From positions 62,001 to 126,000 of the forward strand of contig JAHEWK010000028.1 in assembly GCA_020740775.1 (NCBI GenBank): 64,000 nt of DNA. The letters are read 5' to 3'. Position numbers and translations under genes: made by a program. Position 1 is the stretch's first letter, and every line of letters begins with the position of its first letter. The notes below the pieces were generated by a model. It searched no databases and was not told the DNA's origin. It worked only from the letters and a program-made list of their open reading frames with translations. The stretch is from Ilyonectria destructans. Taxonomy: Eukaryota > Ascomycota > Sordariomycetes > Hypocreales > Nectriaceae. This document shows positions 1 through 11,179 of this stretch, piece by piece.

Positions 1-354
1 TACTTTACCTAACTGCCAGTTTCGGCTCCTCCTGAGCTATTATTAAATGAGTTGATCTCAATTGATGCTTTGGTCGTGTGACTTATGGTCTACGGCATAT
101 CTACTACTCAAGCTAATGCGACTGTGAGTTTGTCGCTTACAGCTTTTGAGTCCTTTTTGGGTTCCAGTTTTTTATTTGAGTTTTTTAGATTGATTTAATT
201 GCTATTAAAGTTCGTGTCGCTCCAGAAGCTAATGAATGAACACACTATCGTTACCTTAGTAGCAATCCTACCCTGTGTAACAAGCCGCAGCGCAATGACA
301 ATACCCTAGCGATCGCTTATTCATTCTTCACCATGCTGAGGCCTCAGTCACACC

Positions 355-360
355 TATAAA
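355..360 (+). promoter_or_regulatory. TATA-like box of the SnoaL-like gene
   Basis: TATAAA lies 115 bases upstream of the ATG at 470 and 82 upstream of the alternative ATG at 437. The spacing suits a fungal core promoter, but no transcription evidence is available. Nothing else recognisable is present in 1-354, which is AT-rich. Confidence 0.4.
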
Positions 361-469
361 AACCTACCGCAGGCGACGCTAGTTTCAAACCCAGACATTG
401 GTATGTATTCCCCAACACCAATACCAACTACTACGCATGAGATTATATCAGCGTAAGTCGAACTTCACG

Positions 470-1009
470 ATGTCTGACTTCACCAAGAACGGGCTTTTCC
501 CTTCTATCAATGTTTCGTCCCTCAACGATGTAACATCTGAAGAACGATCTAGCGCCATCGACTTCGTCAATCGCAATAACTTTGTCTTCGAAGAGTTCAA
601 CGTGGAGAAAGTACTATCTACGTTTCTCCCAGACGGCGCCGTGTATCATATTGGTGGCGCAGTCCGCGGCAGGGCTGAAATGAAGATTTTTCTTGAGGAC
701 TACGCAAAAGTCTACATTCATGGTATCAGTCGGAATGCAATGAACCACGTTGTAGACCGTGATGACGACGGTGTTATGGTCAGGTATCATCAGCACTTAG
801 TCAGGTATGCCTGGCCCAAAGATACTGAGAGCGTTACTGCTGGCGGGGATTTGTTAAGCGATGACGGGCTGCCGTCGACCTGGTTTTTCGCAACCGTTAT
901 CGACCGCCTGCGGAAGACGCCCGAAGGCTGGAAAGTTTTTGAGCGACACCTTGGTCCTGCGTTTAGAGATAACAGACTTGAAAATTCCAACGCTCCTCAA
1001 GCGATTTAG
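470..1009 (+). CDS. SnoaL-like (NTF2-fold) domain protein
   Basis: An uninterrupted 179-residue reading frame from the ATG at 470. The frame begins with a SnoaL_4-type helix (SSAIDFVNRNNFVFEEFN), followed by the strand and loop pattern of the alpha+beta cone fold and ending near KVFERHLGP. Such proteins are single-domain, cytosolic, and act as polyketide cyclases, dehydratases or unassigned tailoring enzymes; the substrate here cannot be told. An ATG at 437 is also in frame and would add 11 residues, but 470 fits the domain better. A GTAAGT at 452-457 could be a donor site if the true first exon lies upstream. Neighbours are an NmrA-like pseudogene and an SDR, so it may be what is left of a small tailoring group; that is inference. 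Confidence 0.65.
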   Translation: MSDFTKNGLFPSINVSSLNDVTSEERSSAIDFVNRNNFVFEEFNVEKVLSTFLPDGAVYHIGGAVRGRAEMKIFLEDYAKVYIHGISRNAMNHVVDRDDDGVMVRYHQHLVRYAWPKDTESVTAGGDLLSDDGLPSTWFFATVIDRLRKTPEGWKVFERHLGPAFRDNRLENSNAPQAI

Positions 1010-1446
1010 CTTTAGCCCGAGTAAATGCTCGGTTGGGGGGTGGGGGGGCCTCTACATTACGTATCCTGTCCGTCCTTAAGTTGTATCTGACTTCCTCTAG
1101 CACCAAATCCAGTATACTACAGATCAACCTCAATGCCAAACATGTGTTCACTGCTCGGGTCGGATGGATAGGCCAATCTGTAGATCCAGGGTTTTGTGTG
1201 ATCGAAGACTGCATTCGCATAAACCCGGGTACTCTAACATAACTAGAGAGCTATGCAGTCGAAGTTATCCGCATCCAGCCTCTTTCAACGACCGTCCGCT
1301 TCGGGTCGCCCCCTTGTCGTCTCACGGTCGCTCCCATGTTACCTGTAGACCCTATAAAGCAATGAGGCCGCGGCATACCCTCGTCGTTGATGTATTTGCC
1401 GGCACTATTCCACGCAGGCACACTCTCTGTCAATCTTATCCCTATC

Positions 1447-2525
1447 CTAGTCCAAAATTTTAAGCGTTGATAGCCGTTCGCCAGTGTAGTTGACCTTCTT
1501 CATCCACTCCGCAACACCCTTGACGCGGGCGGGCAGTATCTTATCCAAGAATTTATAGTCTCGTTGGATCAAACCCTCGTTCCACGCGCTGGCCTTGTAC
1601 AAGTTCCACCAGGCGGTGAAGTTTTCGCCATAGGTCTGGAGTAGTGCTCTATCGTCCTTCACACTTAGAAAGCCAACCTTAGTATCGGGACCATTGGGAA
1701 GCTTCGTCCAAGTAGCCACTTGCCACGCCTCCATGGGCAAGTCGACATACTGAGCGGGTTTGGCCGTGATATTTGCGAAGGCGTTTGCAATATCGAGTCC
1801 ACTGGCATGCCCGGTGGCCACCCCAAGGTCTAGCCCGTAAGATTGGTCAGGGTTGGAGAGCGCCCAGTGTATATAGCCGGCGAGATCATCCAGGTCGATG
1901 AAAGGGATTGCACCGTTGCCCAATGGAAGTTTGAACAAATATGTTCCCCTAGCATCGATCGTCGGAGCCATAAGTTGCCACAAATTCTCGATGTATGGTC
2001 CGGATCGAATAATAGTCTATGCCATTGGCGACTTGGGCTGGGAGTGTATGAATTCTGTAGACACTTAGAGTTGGACTGCCTGAGTTAAGAGTAGGTTGGG
2101 GAACTTACGCTGAACTCTCGCCTTGCCTTCGTAGTGGCCAACATACAGGCTGGGGTCAAAGCCAGAATCCCGACTGGCGTAGTCCAGCCCACTATAGATA
2201 AAATGTTCCACGTATGCCTTCCTGGAAAGCTCGAACAGGCGGATCCCCCAGTAGGTCTCTGCTTGCTCACCCAACTGGAAGCCATCCGTATTCACGAACA
2301 CAAAATCGGATCTGGATGCTGCAGCCAGGAAGGCATCGAGGTCATATCCATGCCCGGCAGAGTTGAAGACAATCTCAACATTAGCAAGGGCTGCTAATCT
2401 AAGGAAGTAGTCGAGGTTTTGCTCCTGGTAAAGATGAGGAGATCATACTGCTTGGTGGACGACAAGAGGTTAACAAGCGCCACTGACTGGCGGCCAGACC
2501 CAACAATAAGACCAGTCTTCAACAT
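1447..2525 (-). pseudogene. NmrA-like NAD(P)-binding protein, broken
   Basis: Read on the minus strand from the ATG at 2525, the sequence gives an N-terminal Rossmann strand (KTGLIVGSGRQSVALVNLL), then homologous sequence through YSGLDYASR and GHYEGKARVQ, an intron (donor GTAAGT at 2108, acceptor CTACAG ending 2055), and a long C-terminal half ending at the TAG at 1449-1447. Two defects are visible. About 2400 the reading frame must shift by one base to stay on homologous sequence. At 2019-2017 a TAG sits where the family has the tryptophan of the conserved PMAWTI-RSGPYIE stretch. TGG to TAG is a CpA to TpA change on the other strand, typical of RIP. NmrA-like proteins sense NAD(P) redox state or act as atypical reductases. 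Length and exon structure are otherwise normal, so decay looks recent. Confidence 0.7.
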
Positions 2526-3175
2526 GGCTGTATTTATCGAGCGTATTGAAAGATCTAAGTCACAGGATTAGATTGAGAATGTGAATGTTATGGAAGCGAA
2601 AAACACCAGACGAGGATCACAAGGGATGATTAAGATACTCGGATCTCTTCGTGCAAACTGCTCTCTTAAAACTAGACAATAGTACAAGCCTCAGCTGTCA
2701 ATAACTACCGGTAATCAGGGAGGGGGAAGACGGGGGGACATTTGTCATTGCTCGTCATTCATCAAGTTACCCTACAGGGGCGACTGCCGATTGCCGTTAA
2801 ATAATTATCTCCGTGTTAAATTAAATGATTACTCAACTGCCTTTCATCCCGCATCATTTCCATTTGTCATCCTAAATTCCCGGGCCCATTTGTCATCCCG
2901 ACGCCACTCTTTAAGTTCCGACCATGCTCGGAAGTTAAAATCAAGCGGCAAACCTCGGAGTGGCTAATACATATGAATTGACGGATATGCGCCGTTCGCA
3001 AAATTCGAAAGGGAACAGGATTAGGAACGCAAAAAGATATAAAGATACCGTCACTGGAACGACGAGGAATCGGATCTCTAGGTATAAATCAACCCGCCAT
3101 ATCCCATATAGAAACAGTTCTTGCATCCTTATACCAATCAGTCCCTATCAATTAGCACCAAACCACTACCTCACC
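2526..3175. other. intergenic, no gene seen
   Basis: This stretch separates the divergently arranged NmrA pseudogene and the SDR gene. It is AT-rich, with no open frame that resembles a gene. TATAAA at 3083-3088 lies 93 bases before the SDR start and is a plausible core promoter. Confidence 0.4.
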
Positions 3176-4224
3176 ATGGCCAACACAGCTTCGTTTAAGA
3201 AACGAACAGTCCTCGTCACCGGGTACGTATCCCAACATTCCTCCGTAACCTACAAAGTACACCCAGAAACAAAATCTAACTTAGTTTGTAGTTGTTCCGC
3301 TGGCGGGGCTGGCAACGCCCTGGCACTCGAGTTTGCTGCGCGAGGACTGCGAGTCTTCGCCACTGCGCGATCGGAGAAGTCTCTGAGCAACTTACGGGAG
3401 AAGGGCATTGAGACTTTTGTGTTGGATGTCACGGACTCTGCCAGTATTGCTTCGCTCAAAGATGAGATTAGCAAGCTCACTGACGGCCGACTGGATATGC
3501 TGTTCAATAATGCAGGCACCAGTACGTCGTGATCCTTTAAGTCGTCTGGCGGGCTGTCTGCCGTATTCCCCTATTTCCACTAACCTTTGACATAGTGTAC
3601 GAAGCCCCTGCTATAGAGGCTGATCAGAAACATGTTCGTGCCATGTTTGATACCAACATCTTTGGTTTATTCGAGATGGTGTCAGTCTTCACACCTCTCT
3701 TGCTAAAGGCAGTAGTTGGTTCCCAGACTGCGCCGACCATTATCAATGCCGCATCCATCCTTGGAAGATTGCCCTATCCGTTCGCTTCGGCGTATAACGC
3801 CACCAAAGCCGCTGTCGGTTCGTATTCGGACACTCTCCGACTCGAACTCAGCCCGCTCGGCATCAGGGTTGTCACTTTGTTCATGGGAGAGGTGTCGACT
3901 GCTCTTATGTCTCCAGGCAACGTCAACTTCGGTACCGAGAGCATATATTTCGAGGTGCAAGACAAGGTGAGAGAGCGCAGCGTGAGCCACACCAAGAATG
4001 CTCTGGCTCCTGCGGACTTTGCTCGCCAGGTTGTGAGTGAGGTTCTCCAACCAAAGAATCAATACGTCTGGAAGGGTTCAAATGCCTTCATTGTCTGGCT
4101 TCTCGATATCATTGGACCAAGGGCTGTATTCGACGGGACAATGAAAGGGCCAGTTGGATTTGCTGATTCCAGCATCATCAAGAAACTTTTTGACAGAGGC
4201 CAGCGAGGGGCGGGTGATGCTTGA
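3176..4224 (+). CDS. short-chain dehydrogenase/reductase (AYR1-like)
   Basis: Three exons, 3176-3222, 3292-3521 and 3596-4224, join in frame to give 301 residues. Both introns have GTACGT donors and TAG acceptors. The classical SDR marks are present: the cofactor loop TGCSAGGAG at residues 15-23, NNAG at about 88-91, the catalytic Ser near residue 146 (NAAS) and YNATK at 159-163. The overall form, including a C-terminal hydrophobic stretch (AFIVWLLDIIG), resembles NADPH-dependent 1-acyldihydroxyacetone phosphate reductases of the Ayr1 type, which act at the endoplasmic reticulum and lipid droplets. Substrate assignment is inference; many fungal SDRs of this group belong to secondary metabolism. 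The gene has no stops or frameshifts, unlike the neighbouring NmrA gene. Confidence 0.85.
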
Positions 4225-5916
4225 GGGAGACTCTAGGTTCTAGACCGAGGGAGATTAGATGATATACTGTCTTAATTATTTATTTTGTTTATCCTCATAT
4301 ACTTTAATAACGTTGAATCATTCTTTTTTTCACTGAAATAATGATAGATGCCGCCTAATGATTAGGATGAATGTAAGCTATAAGTCCCAAAGCCCCGCTG
4401 TCTTTAACTTACGATTCATTATGAAGCGTTTCGTAGCCACAGAAATTTGCTGCATTTACACTGGCTTATCAGGAGCAGCTAATGGAAGGTCAAAAATTAA
4501 TTCGTCATTCTTCTTGCCACCACCGATTCACCGCCCTGCAACCTCAATATAGTCCATTACTATGCACTATTGGGGAAGCGCCCTAATCTAAAGGGCTTCA
4601 ATACCTGTTTAGGTGCTCTAACTTTGGGAAATGCGTGCATGAATCGTGATAGCCATCATGGACAGGAAGAGAGTGCATTCAAAAGCACGCAAAAAAGCCT
4701 ATTAATAAATCTTATCCCAAAATAGTGAATGATACCCTGGTCCTCTCAAGATCCATCTTATTCATTGCCGGCCTTCTTGTGCCGAGAAGCAATTGCCTTA
4801 ACAGGTAGGAGCACAGGTAATATAGCTACGGATATATGAATACCCTGCCGGGCGAGTGATAAATTACACCGACTGCTTTACGTGCTCATCACGCCCACCT
4901 TACGACTTATGGCGTAATTTGTAACCCATGTGCCTGCCAGCATTATGTCGCTGCCAACTCGGTCCTCCCTTACAAGAGACCAATATGACGTAGTTCTGTT
5001 AAATCTTCCTTCAGTCGACCGTTGTGACCGTAGGACTTACAGGCCGTTGAACATCTAGCCAAAGGTACAACTGCCATCATGTACCAGGTAGCTCTCTTAC
5101 GTTCACATGTCAAAGCTATACGGCAGGCAAACGAGATGCTAAGCAAGCGCCGGAGGTCTAAAAAAACACATATACGGCTTGGGGGGTTCCCTAACAGTTC
5201 AGGAAGGCAAGAGTGACAATCTCGCGCCGTTTACCTTCTTCTAGATGCTGGCCCACGATCTGCCTCTCTTCATCTTGGGCTTCCTCTAGCCCCGTGTCCA
5301 GGGCCAAGGACACGCTACGCAACCTTATCGACACGAGCGAGTGTATAATTAACATCACCTCGAGGCGGCTAACACGGCGAGCGTAAAACACGTCATTCGG
5401 CGTTAGACTTGAATTTGACAAAGAGGGGAAGGGCACCGGAAAGGAAGAATTCCGAAAGCTGGTAGACGATATCCATCACGCGGAGAAATTCTCCGGGTTA
5501 TTGATTGTATTTGACAATATTCAGTAGCAGGTCTGAGCTAAGCAGGCTCCTTACACCACTCACACGTACAGTGACTCAAATAGGCTTGTAATGTCACTCG
5601 TTTCGAGCCTAGAGTGGCACGACGACACCCTCTGTTGCAAGACTCTCTGGCTACATGTAGGGTTAACCTGAGGCACAAGAGAGCGAAAGCGCAGTTCCTT
5701 TCCGTAACCCTATGACGCGTCCGATAAGGGCGGGCGGCGGCGGGTTCATGGTGTTGAAAACTACAACGGACAATAGAGAAGCTCACTGCACGCTAGCACT
5801 GCTTTAACACTACCCTAGGTTGCGGAATGAATTAAAGAGAAAGACATGATTTAAGTGATCTTAACTATTGAAATAGCTGTCCGCTCCATCAAGGGTGAGC
5901 GAGTTGCTGGCACAAA
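4225..5916. other. non-coding stretch, no supported gene
   Basis: About 1.7 kb without a convincing gene. A short minus-strand open frame (5436-5191) has protein-like composition but no ATG near its start and no recognisable domain. I saw no RNA gene or terminal repeat here. Confidence 0.35.
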
Positions 5917-6345
5917 TTAAGTGATCTTAATTTCCTCAGCCTTACCAGTTTTAAATCAAAGAGGAAGCCTCTAGCAGTGCTCTTAATCTCTTGCCTGATA
6001 ACCCTGTTGCCACGCAGCCACTCCAGGTCGCCTTTAACACTAGCCGCCATGCTACGCCTCTTAGTAATTATGCTTCTGTAGAAGTAAGCTTTTAGAGCCC
6101 TTACTCTGTATTAGCACCCCAGTCGATGTCTTCAATCTCCTCCCAATGAGCCTTGTCTACTCGTGCCTTCGTACGCTCACGCAACTCTTCGTTGGTGAAT
6201 TTTAGAGACCCACAATCGGTATGGTGGACAATAACAACCTCGTCGATACCGAACGCGGTGTCTAACAGTAGAATGTCTCAGGCAGCAAATCGGACATTAC
6301 CGCCCGCATTGCGAGAGATGTCACACTGAGTGGATAGGATCAGGA
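5917..6345 (-). pseudogene. beta-carbonic anhydrase-like, decayed fragment
   Basis: The minus strand reads SRNAGGNVRFAA, a stop (TGA), then DEVVIVHHTDCGSLKF, and further down, after a probable intron, GDLEWLRGNRVIRQEIK and FLFDLK followed by a one-base frameshift before TGKAEE. These match the beta-carbonic anhydrase order: the RNAGG signature, the HHTDCG zinc-ligand region and the C-terminal helix and strand. The family hydrates CO2 using a Cys/His/Cys-bound zinc. The N-terminal third, with the first zinc ligand and the D-R dyad, is missing at about 6345, where a hairpin repeat begins. One internal stop and one frameshift make it a pseudogene. Confidence 0.65.
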
Positions 6346-6369
6346 TGATGATGATGAAAGCTCTTGATT

Positions 6370-6492
6370 TCTAGCTAAGGGACGGGCCTAGAGCCCGTCT
6401 TTTATACATGATGAAGACGGCTGCTGCCGGAGGCGGCAGTCCGTCGCCGCCGCACAGGGGCCGGGGCCCTGTGGGTCCCGGGGACCGGGATC
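6370..6492. repeat. cluster of hairpin-forming palindromes
   Basis: Four inverted repeats follow each other closely: GACGGGC/GCCCGTC around 6391-6409, CTGCCG/CGGCAG around 6425-6440, CACAGGG/CCCTGTG around 6454-6474, and GGTCCC/GGGACC around 6474-6487. The region is far more GC-rich than its surroundings. The first hairpin has a diverged relative near 7166-7215. Together they may mark the ends of a mobile element that I cannot identify. Confidence 0.4.
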
Positions 6493-7165
6493 GTGGTCAT
6501 AGGGCCGGCGATGTGGTCCGAGAAAGGAAAGTCGCGTTGTCTAGGAAAGCCGGAAATAAGGTTATTATACGTCTCAGGATGACCCCGAAACGTGATAAGA
6601 GACCATCACCACTGTATCAGCACTGTTAGCTTCCCGAATTGGGCCTCTTCTCATTACAACTCACTCTCTCCGGTGCTACTTCCGACGTTCATGCCGATGA
6701 ATCTGTCAACACTGCAGCGAGGGTCTATGCAGGCCACTAGATAGCCAGAAGGGCCTTCAATTAGCCAGAGTTGAAATACAGGCAGAAAGGGCGGAACTCG
6801 CCGACGATGGTGAGGCGAGGTTTGGACCCGGGCGTGTTAGACTCAGAGATGTAAGGAAATGGCTCAAAGTCCTTCGGGCTACGCTCCCTGCACGTTAGAA
6901 ATCCGTTAGCCTGGGAAAGGGGAGAACAGACTTATGGGCCGCGAAAGCATCCGCAACGGTCTTTGCCATGGCTTCTCAGAAAAGTTATTCAAGATCGAAT
7001 AGCGGCTCTCACGGTGGTATTGGTTTAAGGTTGCCTTTGAATAATAATACGCTGCGCAGGTAGCAAGATCTCGACACTTCTAGCCAGGTCTTGAGAGGTT
7101 TTGTATTCATTCTGAACGTCTAGTATATCAGCAGGATGGATTGATTGAGACAGCTTGGTGACGAT

Positions 7166-7215
7166 CGAAGAGCTTGATTTCTATCTAATTGACGGCCTGA
7201 AGGGCCGTATTTTAT
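7166..7215. repeat. second copy of the hairpin motif
   Basis: TTGATTTCTATCTAATTGACGG followed by a GGCC-loop-GGCC stem and TTTTAT corresponds to the motif at about 6372-6415. The two copies are in direct orientation about 790 bases apart. They could bound a small element or be two relics of one family; no transposase is seen between them. Confidence 0.35.
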
Positions 7216-7239
7216 CGAGGAATTGGAATACAATAGATG

Positions 7240-7325
7240 TCTTAGTGCAGGGATCGTGATCAGCCCACTGATAGCAGGATCAGCTGTTGGGCTGCTAGCA
7301 AGATCAGCTGTTGGGCCTATTAGTC
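7240..7325. repeat. short imperfect tandem repeat
   Basis: Two near-identical units of about 24 bases (GATCAGCTGTTGGGC with flanking GCTAGCA) and one more diverged unit lie head to tail. The rest of 6500-8130 has no supported gene. Confidence 0.35.
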
Positions 7326-7971
7326 CGTCCGGGAAAATAACAGTCCATAAGAAACATACGAAAATCGTCTGCTGTTGACTGCCGAAGTCGGCGATGTGAT
7401 ATCTCTGTTCCGTCTGACATAGTACGCCACCTTGATTAGAAATACAGTCTGGTGCTCCCAGAACGTTTGTATTTCCTCGCGCATCCACGTAAGACCTAAT
7501 GCAAGCCACGGCGGACGCCCAAAGCGCGTCGAAAGTTCGAAGCATAGTAATGGCTGACAAGGTGAAGGAAGAGTAGTGGGAGATTTGCGATAACCTCCGG
7601 TGTTCCATGGCACAGATGGGTGGTTAATAATCACATGCTACGGGCCACGATAGCCTCCGATTCCAAACGCAGAAAGGGACGATTAATAACCGAGTACGGA
7701 TTACTCTGCGTGCGCATTCCGGCGAGCCGATGGCCTGCCGCCAACCATAGTTGGCAGAGCCCGCACACCTTTATCGCCGTAAAGGTGGCTCAATCTCACA
7801 GTCTAGTGCAGGCATTATGTCACTGTGCCGTGGCTGTGGAGTAGACGACAGGACGTTAACTAGACGGAGATCGTTATGTGGAGACATTTTGGTTAAGTTC
7901 CGAAGCCCATCGGCGATAATTGAGACCCATCGGCGGGTCTTTGGCCCGATCTGGGGTCCCCTAGATCCCCT

Positions 7972-8010
7972 TCATCTTTGTCCCTCTTTGTCCCTCTCTG
8001 TCCAACCCGG
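7972..8010 (+). promoter_or_regulatory. CT-rich promoter tract of the transcription factor gene
   Basis: A pyrimidine-rich run with repeated TTTGTCCCTC lies about 125-165 bases upstream of the ATG at 8135. CT tracts of this kind are common near transcription starts of filamentous fungi. The assignment rests on position and composition only. Confidence 0.35.
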
Positions 8011-8134
8011 ACACTATTTAATTTTGCATCGTTGTGTTGAAGGTGCTTGAACCCTGCTGAATTCCTGGGGCATCTCACTCTACTTGAGGCCGTTGGAGCG
8101 CGGCAGCCTATCGTAATCTCCACTGTCTGTATCT

Positions 8135-10325
8135 ATGGAAATACACTTCGAGACAGACACAGGCAGTGTCTATCCTGTTGGAGAACCCAGTACCTCCGCA
8201 CGGAAGATGACATCGACAGCATGTGAGGCATGCAGAGCGGCCAAGATCAAATGTCGGCCGAGCGAACAGCCTGGAGTTTGCCGCAAGTAAGACGAGAATA
8301 ACGTGCCGATGGCAAAAGATGAACTGACGGATCCATATCTAGATGTCTTGAATCTAAGAGAGAATGCATCTCACGAACAGGCCCACGCACTCGCCGAAGA
8401 AGGACGAAGTTGTATGTCTCGGTCCACTACTCTGGGCCAGTTCGGGTACGAATACTGACTTGATAATCAGCCTTGGTGGTGCGGAGCAGCCTCGACCACC
8501 GCCCGCAAGCCGCGCATCCAAGACTTTCACCATCGACTTTGACGTGCCGTCTCTGCCCGAAGTCGACGAGAACTTTGACGCGTTACGTGACACTCACGAA
8601 CAGTTCATCGAAAACTTATTTCCTTCTGAGCCGGACTCGGACTTTAATGATCTCCATTCCTCGCCGATGACATGCTTCCGGACGCCGCCGTCTTCTCACA
8701 GCCATTCCATCCAGTCCCTTCATGCAAAACCCCAATTCAACCTCGAATCTGCCGACGACCTACTAAAATCGTTCCGTGTAATGTTGCCTTATTTCCCCTG
8801 CATTGACCTTAAGCCCGAAGTAACGGTTTTGAGCCTTGCTGCCTCTCGGCCCTTCGTTCTGCTGGCGATCCTGGCCGCCGCGTCTGGATCGCGGACTCTT
8901 CAGGGGCATAGCCTTTACGATGAAGAGTTTCGCAAGGTGTTGGGCCTCAAGGTTGTGGCTGGAGGGGAAAGGAGCATTGAACTTCTGCAGGGCATGCTCA
9001 TCTACTGTGCTTGGTGATAGATGTCTCACAACCTCATCTCAACGAGTAAATGGCTTACAACTATAGGTATCCATTCCATCTCAGGCCTAAAAACAGGCAA
9101 GCTTTTCGGTATGTCCGCATGGCAGGGGATATGGTTCGCGATATGGAGCTCGATCAAGAGTTGCCCGAGCTCAACGGCGGTTTCGACTCTGAGGTGACGA
9201 AGGAACAACTCGAAAAGGTCCGCGCATATCTCTCCTGGTTTTACGTTGTATCAAAGTACGTCTTCCACTAGAACTTCGTCTACCGGTGAGCCGTTAACTT
9301 ACAACCAACCCTAGCTTCATATCCGCCTGGAGGAAGATGGACGTGATGGCACCATTCACTGCTTGGACAGCTATTTGCTGTGACATTCTCCAACGGTGCG
9401 CAGCGGCCGACGGCGACTTCGCCTTGAGTTATCTCGTACGATTTGCGAGTTACACCAACGCCGCTAAAAGCGCGATCCATGAGAGCACGGCGCCAAGTGA
9501 GCAACAGAGCCAGCTTGTGTTGTTCGGCCTGGAGGCCCAAAGTCGAGAGCTTCGACAGTGCATGCTCCCTCACATTGCTCGTTCTGGTAAGAATCCTCCA
9601 ATTGCACTTGCTGAAATAAGGCTAATAGCCCAAAAGTGCCAGTGAAGTTCTCGGAGCTGTTCTTTAGAATCTATCTTGCCGGCGGCCCTCTACTTCGCTT
9701 AGGACAACCTAAGAACAGGCCCTCCGGGTACATTCCCCCTTCAATACCAAAGCTCAAACGTTGCGTCGCCGAAATCAGGACGATGTTCGACTTCGTCTCT
9801 GACCTAGGGCAATCGGCATTCAATGCCTTGACTTGCAGTGACTGGCTAAAGTTCATTCTCACCATCATCGCCGCCCTTCGTCTCTCATTTCCTCTTACCG
9901 AGCTCCCCGGCTGGGACGACGCCTGGGCGAGAAGCGAGTTACGCTTTGACGAATTCTTGACACACATGTGCGAAGGATCTGACTTGATCACGATCAATAC
10001 CCGGGTCGACGTCTTCTCTGCCGGTCGCGTCGTCTTGCGCGTCGTCAAGGACAAGTACGACCGTCGGATTGCGCTACATACCAAGGTAGTAGAGGCCGCC
10101 ATGGAGGCGACAGCGGCGATGCCATCATCTTCGGGGATTCAGGGATGCCCGGTGTTTGACCATAGCGTGAAGGCTTATATCGCTGCGTGGGATACGGGGT
10201 TTGATGTTGGTAATGTGATGCCACCTCCAACACGACATGCAGAGGGCCAGCAGGCCGTGTCTCACGATTGGTGGGCGACTATGACGATGGGATGGACATA
10301 TAATACGACTGGGAACAATGAATGA
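8135..10325 (+). CDS. Zn2Cys6 fungal-specific transcription factor
   Basis: Six exons (8135-8286, 8343-8411, 8471-9013, 9067-9255, 9315-9586, 9643-10325) join in frame to 635 residues. The binuclear zinc cluster is split by intron 1 and reads CEACRAAKIKC at residues 30-40 and CRKCLESKREC at 49-59, followed by a basic RTGPRTRRRR linker. The long middle region (about residues 150-500) has the fungal_TF_MHR pattern (LLQGMLIYCAWYPFH, YLSWFYVVSNFISAW). Such proteins bind CGG-type half sites in the nucleus and control metabolic or developmental genes; the targets are unknown. The acceptor of exon 6 could also be three codons earlier in another form, but the CAG at 9640-9642 gives the best join. The gene has no defects. 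An in-frame ATG at codon 25 is an alternative start. Confidence 0.9.
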
Positions 10326-10342
10326 CACACTTGGCCTTGGGA

Positions 10343-10729
10343 CTATTCATTATCCCAGGGAGCTTCGTCTAGTCTGGAGCAAGTTTGATCGCCCGGTGAG
10401 ATACGCATATAAAAATGCCACCAAGATATTTCGACACAATACTGCGCCACTTTCACCAAATCTCTCAGTATGCGAGCATTTCTCAGTCTGAGAAATTCTT
10501 GTTCTGCTGATCCGTCCAAATCAGGTACCCAGACTACCGACTGGATCTTATCGTCAGGATGAGCCTTGAAAGGAAGTTTCCAGTAAGCCAGGGGCCGTTC
10601 TATCCATCGCCCACCGGAAACTAAGTCGTTTTCGAGGCTTGAGCCGTGTTGAGGTGTGACTCTCATAGTGCTGAAGTTCAAACTTCTCAGCGTCGAGGCC
10701 TTAAAGTGTCTAGTATAGTGTGAACCCAT
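10343..10729 (-). CDS. hypothetical protein, 128 residues
   Basis: A clean ATG-to-stop frame with balanced composition (several Trp and charged residues) that I do not recognise. It lies convergent to the transcription factor gene, 17 bases from its stop. It has no signal peptide or membrane segment. A further minus-strand open frame at 11180-10795 (without an ATG) lies just upstream and could be a 5' part of the same decayed locus. It may equally be a chance frame. Confidence 0.25.
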   Translation of the reverse strand: MGSHYTRHFKASTLRSLNFSTMRVTPQHGSSLENDLVSGGRWIERPLAYWKLPFKAHPDDKIQSVVWVPDLDGSAEQEFLRLRNARILRDLVKVAQYCVEISWWHFYMRISPGDQTCSRLDEAPWDNE

Positions 10730-11179
10730 TTAAAGTGACGAAAATTTTCAGCATTATGTTAGAAAACAGCGTGTGTTAAGAATCTTATTTAGATCTATAA
10801 CTCCTCTGCTCTAAAACCTTCTACTAGCAGATAATATGCAGCCAGTATTATCGACGCGTATTGATCCCTCGCTTCGGCCACCGGCCACCGAATATCGACG
10901 GCAAGCCGGTGCTGAATGTAGATAATTGGCACGTTATCCTGATGTTTAACATTGCATACGATACGACCGTATTCCCTGGTGAGCGACATGGCGTCCGGCT
11001 CGCCAGCTGCTACCAGTTCCTGTATTACGCTGAGGCATGACCTGCTGAGCTTGTGGATGCTGAACGGAGGAATCCCAAAGATGGCTATATTGAAGAACTC
11101 TTCGGCCGCAAAGTCGTCAAGTTCAAAATTGGCAAGAAGCCACAAAAGTCCCTCTGCTGTATTGTTGAACCATTTAAGG

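Noticed and set aside
398..469. Longer N-terminus of the SnoaL-like protein
   Set aside because: The extension begins with a non-ATG codon and has no similarity to the domain; a start at 437 remains possible.
2890..2960. Possible 5S rRNA or tRNA-like segment (GTTCCGACCATGCTCGG)
   Set aside because: No internal promoter boxes or cloverleaf could be made, and it does not match fungal 5S rRNA.
5191..5436. Minus-strand 81-codon frame with protein-like sequence
   Set aside because: No ATG at its start, no recognised domain and no splice context; could be chance or a very old fragment.
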